In this document: positions 6,541 to 8,295 of the stretch, piece after piece
How the letters are laid out: each line of letters begins with the position of its first letter
Numbering within the stretch: position 1 is the first letter of the stretch
Source of the DNA: Eubacteriaceae bacterium
Lineage (GTDB): Bacteria > Bacillota > Clostridia > Eubacteriales > Alkalibacteraceae
Direction of reading: 5' to 3'
DNA: 8,295 nucleotides
NCBI GenBank assembly: GCA_003446375.1
Contig: DMAW01000163.1
Location: forward strand, 1 to 8,295
Notes under the pieces: model-generated
Told to the model about the DNA's origin: nothing
The model's database searches: none
What the model saw: only the letters and a program-made list of their open reading frames with translations
Position numbers and translations under genes: made by a program

Positions 6541-6683
6541 ATCTTTTGGTATAAAGCATTTGTTTAGCAGTATTATAAAGGGGGATAATCTTTATAATAA
6601 CTGTATTATAGAACAAAAATCTTAAATAAACCTTAAGTATAAATCTCTTTTTCAAATCTTTTTCTTGTTTTTTTATAACTTGC
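6541..6683. other. AT-rich non-coding stretch with an interrupted inverted repeat
   Basis: No gene is seen here. TATTATAAAG (6571-6580) is inverted as CTTTATAATA (6590-6599) around a nine-base G-rich loop. A third copy of the core, TATTATA, lies at 6604-6610, so the middle arm could pair with either side. CAG/CTG at 6568-6570 and 6601-6603 extend the first stem across a one-base bulge. A pyrimidine-rich tract (about 6645-6675) follows. The arms may be an operator or an RNA switch for the downstream genes, but nothing proves this. Confidence 0.35.
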
Positions 6684-6823
6684 TTCATTTTATCTTTACT
6701 TAATTGTTATTTTATGTTATATTTACATTTATCAAACTAAAGTGGTGTCTGCATGTTTAATGTTACAGGTTATGCTAAGGTTTACGACTTGGACAGAAAC
6801 GAGAAGTTTATTAAATGTAATCT
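6684..6823 (+). repeat. 140-bp direct repeat, left copy
   Basis: The segment is identical to 7930-8069 except for one base (A at 6741, G at 7987), with an offset of 1246 bases. It holds a promoter, a ribosome binding site and the first 24 codons of the OB-fold gene. Similarity ends abruptly at the right end, where this copy continues into cassette sequence. No transposase, terminal inverted repeat or short target duplication is seen, so it does not look like an ordinary insertion sequence. Confidence 0.97.
6695..6723 (+). promoter_or_regulatory. Promoter in the left repeat copy, likely drives the secreted protein and VanZ-like genes
   Basis: TTTACT (6695-6700), a 17-base spacer and TATATT (6718-6723) match four and five of six consensus bases. 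The predicted start near 6730 lies about 23 bases before the ATG at 6753. The same promoter drives the intact OB-fold gene from the right copy. Confidence 0.6.
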
Positions 6824-6884
6824 TCTACACTTATTACATCAATACTTAAATCATATTAAAATACTTTATAAAGGAGTGAACTGA
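6753..6884 (+). pseudogene. Truncated 5' end of the SSB-like gene, now a 43-codon leader ORF
   Basis: The first 24 codons are identical in sequence to those of the intact gene at 7999. The reading frame then enters unrelated sequence and stops after 43 codons (MFNVTGYAKVYDLDRNEKF, then a non-homologous tail ending KGVN). It lacks most of the OB fold and is unlikely to bind DNA. Its TGA (6882-6884) ends one base before the TTG start of the next gene, and the next gene's AAGGAG (6871-6876) lies inside it. It may therefore act as a translated leader coupled to that gene. Its ribosome binding site is AAAGTGGTG, against AAGGTGGTG in the intact gene. Confidence 0.75.
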
Positions 6885-6885
6885 C

Positions 6886-7289
6886 TTGCACTTATCTAAA
6901 AATAATAAGACCCTGATACTTTTATTAATATGCCTATTATTTATATTCACAGTATCATATGCAGGCAGCGGCAGCTATAACTCTACCTACTCAATGACCG
7001 GTGGGGTTTATTCTCGTACCATGGATGTTGCGCCAACCCCAACTTCGTTATTAACGTACGCCCTACTGAATGGCCTTCTTCCTCATCAACTATGACTCTA
7101 TTTTTGCAACAAAAACACTGGTATGGTTGGGGATCTGCAGGCGGCTCTCAAACTAGCAGAACAGTTTCTGCTAGATACTCAAGCACAACTACTCTAAGGG
7201 GATTAGATGATGACCTCTATAGAGTGTATATGCGAAATTATACTGGCTTGCCTATGAGAGGAAATGTATCCTTTAACTGGTCTTGGTGA
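6886..7289 (+). pseudogene. Small secreted protein gene broken by a single-base frameshift
   Basis: The TTG start at 6886 follows AAGGAG at nine bases. The product starts with a clear Sec signal peptide: basic NKNNK-type start, a long Leu/Ile core and probable cleavage after VSYA at residue 26. In this frame it ends at 7095. The adjoining frame is open from 6981 to 7289 and continues sensibly, for example NFVINVRPTEW from 7041, ending GNVSFNWSW. Joining the frames near 7037-7045 gives about 134 residues, with a mature part of roughly 108 rich in Ser, Thr, Tyr, Trp, Gly and Asn, typical of a secreted beta-sandwich. One lost base in the CCCCAAC run would explain the break; a sequencing error is also possible. 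No standard slippery heptamer is present. The family is not recognised. The aromatic C-terminal strand recalls lactococcin 972-type bacteriocins, but only loosely. Confidence 0.6.
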
Positions 7290-7324
7290 GTCGAAAATCA
7301 ATAACTTTATATCGGAGGACAAAA

Positions 7325-7924
7325 ATGGACTACATCATTTTAGACTTACATTGGCCTATATTCTTTGTTATTTTTTCCATAACATCAATCTTATTTATTT
7401 ATTTTACTAACAAAGTCAACAAAACTATTACAGCAGAATATTTATTGCTACGTATTTGTTTTATATTTTATGTTTTGCTTATTATTAAATTTGCAATACT
7501 GCCTGTTTGGATATTTTTTAATGCAGATATACTAAAAAGCTTACATATACCACTCAGCAATTTCATCCAGCATATTCCTTTTAATACTATAAGCAGCACC
7601 ATTGAATCAGGCACTTGGACAATTCAGATATTAGGGAATATAATATTATTTGTTCCAGTACCCATTTTCATTGAATTAACCAAAGACTATACCTTTAATC
7701 TTAAAGAATTATTGATACTTGGATTTAAGTTAACTATATGTCTAGAATTCGCTCAAGGTTTGATTATATTATTAACTCGCTATCCTAGCAAAGTTGTCGA
7801 TATAGATGACATAATCTTAAACGTAGCCGGCATAGTTGCAGCTTATTCATTACTAAGAATATTAAGTAAAGTGAAAGTATATCAAAGACTCAAACAAACA
7901 TCTTCACAAACTCAATGGCATTGA
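7325..7924 (+). CDS. VanZ-like integral membrane protein
   Basis: This 199-residue membrane protein has about five hydrophobic segments (near residues 9-29, 39-65, 98-119, 129-150 and 162-182). The VanZ family pattern is visible: NIILFVPVP at 105-113, Glu141 and Gln144 in the fourth segment, then Arg152 and a D-I-D-D-I-I-L-N-x-x-G run at 159-169. VanZ-type proteins are linked to low-level teicoplanin resistance and other envelope-related tasks, and most members have no known function. The ATG at 7325 follows GGAGGAC; an in-frame GTG at 7283 would add 14 residues but overlaps the end of the previous gene. It lies 35 bases after the secreted-protein gene and probably shares its transcript. A role as partner or immunity protein for that product is only a guess. 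No clear terminator follows it. Confidence 0.85.
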   Translation: MDYIILDLHWPIFFVIFSITSILFIYFTNKVNKTITAEYLLLRICFIFYVLLIIKFAILPVWIFFNADILKSLHIPLSNFIQHIPFNTISSTIESGTWTIQILGNIILFVPVPIFIELTKDYTFNLKELLILGFKLTICLEFAQGLIILLTRYPSKVVDIDDIILNVAGIVAAYSLLRILSKVKVYQRLKQTSSQTQWH

Positions 7925-7929
7925 CTTTT

Positions 7930-8069
7930 TTCATTTTATCTTTACTTAATTGTTATTTTATGTTATATTTACATTTATCAAACTAAGGTGGTGTCTGCAT
8001 GTTTAATGTTACAGGTTATGCTAAGGTTTACGACTTGGACAGAAACGAGAAGTTTATTAAATGTAATCT
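7930..8069 (+). repeat. 140-bp direct repeat, right copy
   Basis: This is the second copy of the repeat at 6684-6823, with one mismatch at 7987. It starts five bases after the VanZ-like stop codon and leads without a break into the complete OB-fold gene, so this copy is in the native context for that gene. Together the two copies bracket 1106 bases of cassette. Confidence 0.97.
7941..7969 (+). promoter_or_regulatory. Promoter in the right repeat copy, drives the SSB-like gene
   Basis: TTTACT (7941-7946), 17 bases and TATATT (7964-7969) are identical to the left copy. The start near 7976 gives a leader of about 23 bases with the AAGGTGGTG ribosome binding site. Confidence 0.6.
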
Positions 8070-8286
8070 GTCCACTGCAAAGAAAAACAAGCACGGAGAG
8101 TACGAGTACATGCATTGGAGAGGCCGAATTGTAGGAAACGCAGTTGATAAAATGAAAGAAATCAACGAAGGTGATCTTATTAAGATAGAAAATGCCATAG
8201 CCGAAAATTATTACGTAAAGGAAAAGCAGCGCGCTTTTACCTCAATCGTTATCTTCGGATTGGAAAAGTACAAGAAAAAAATCTAA
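7999..8286 (+). CDS. Small SSB-like OB-fold protein
   Basis: This 95-residue soluble protein has a strand pattern like a compact single-stranded DNA-binding protein. It opens FNVTGYAKVYDL, followed by KFIKCNLSTAKKNK. The middle carries WRGRIVGNAVDKMKEINEGD, in the position of the SSB 'A..l.kGd.V.v' strand and turn. It ends with ENYYVKEKQRAF and the final strand SIVIFGLE. It is shorter than housekeeping SSB (about 150-175 residues). It lacks the acidic C-terminal tip used to recruit partners and ends KKKI instead. The basic and aromatic residues fit nucleic-acid binding, but this is inferred. The ATG at 7999 has a strong AAGGTGGTG site. The gene has its own promoter, duplicated at 6684-6823. 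Housekeeping replication is unlikely; an accessory or mobile-element role is possible. Confidence 0.75.
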   Translation: MFNVTGYAKVYDLDRNEKFIKCNLSTAKKNKHGEYEYMHWRGRIVGNAVDKMKEINEGDLIKIENAIAENYYVKEKQRAFTSIVIFGLEKYKKKI

Positions 8287-8295
8287 AATGAAACT

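Noticed and set aside
7020..7060. Programmed -1 frameshift in the secreted-protein gene
   Set aside because: No X-XXY-YYZ slippery heptamer in the proper frame and no clear downstream structure; a one-base deletion or sequencing error is simpler.
6824..7929. Insertion sequence
   Set aside because: No transposase or recombinase gene, no terminal inverted repeats and no short target duplication; only the long direct repeat.

Overview
The window looks like chromosomal DNA from a low-GC Firmicute, most likely a clostridium-like anaerobe. The evidence is AT-rich genes with strong AGGAGG-type ribosome binding sites, a mannose-family PTS driven by a LevR/ManR-type sigma-54 activator, a lipobox lipoprotein and a VanZ-like protein. 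No species can be named from the sequence alone. The deoC region is visibly richer in GC than its neighbours.

Left part (1-5136): a minus-strand operon encodes a mannose/fructose/sorbose-family PTS permease in the order IIA, IIB, IIC, IID. IID runs off the window edge. The operon is preceded by a textbook sigma-54 promoter (1804-1822). A divergent gene on the plus strand encodes a 941-residue LevR-like activator with winged helix, sigma-54 AAA+, PRD, EIIA-like, EIIB-like and PRD domains. Between them lies a 570-base control region with six TTGGCAC-type half-sites, three pointing one way and three the other. This is the likely upstream activating site. A seventh half-site lies just before the regulator gene. 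The circuit reads as substrate-dependent sigma-54 activation of the PTS, with the activator controlled by PTS phosphorylation at His585 and His869.

Middle (5137-6540): a perfect 44-bp palindrome separates the regulator from a convergent, somewhat divergent deoC-like aldolase gene. Divergent from deoC is a small lipoprotein gene. Its promoter matches the extracytoplasmic-function sigma pattern GGAACTT-N15-GTCTAA exactly, which suggests an envelope-stress role. A terminator follows it.

Right part (6541-8295): a 140-bp direct repeat (one mismatch) flanks a cassette of about 1.1 kb. Each copy carries a promoter, a ribosome binding site and the first 24 codons of a small SSB-like OB-fold gene. 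The right copy continues into the intact gene (7999-8286). The left copy is cut off and runs into a small secreted protein gene, which is broken by an apparent single-base frameshift, followed by a VanZ-like membrane protein gene. The cassette thus appears to have captured the host gene's promoter while the host gene keeps its own copy. This is the least explained structure in the window.
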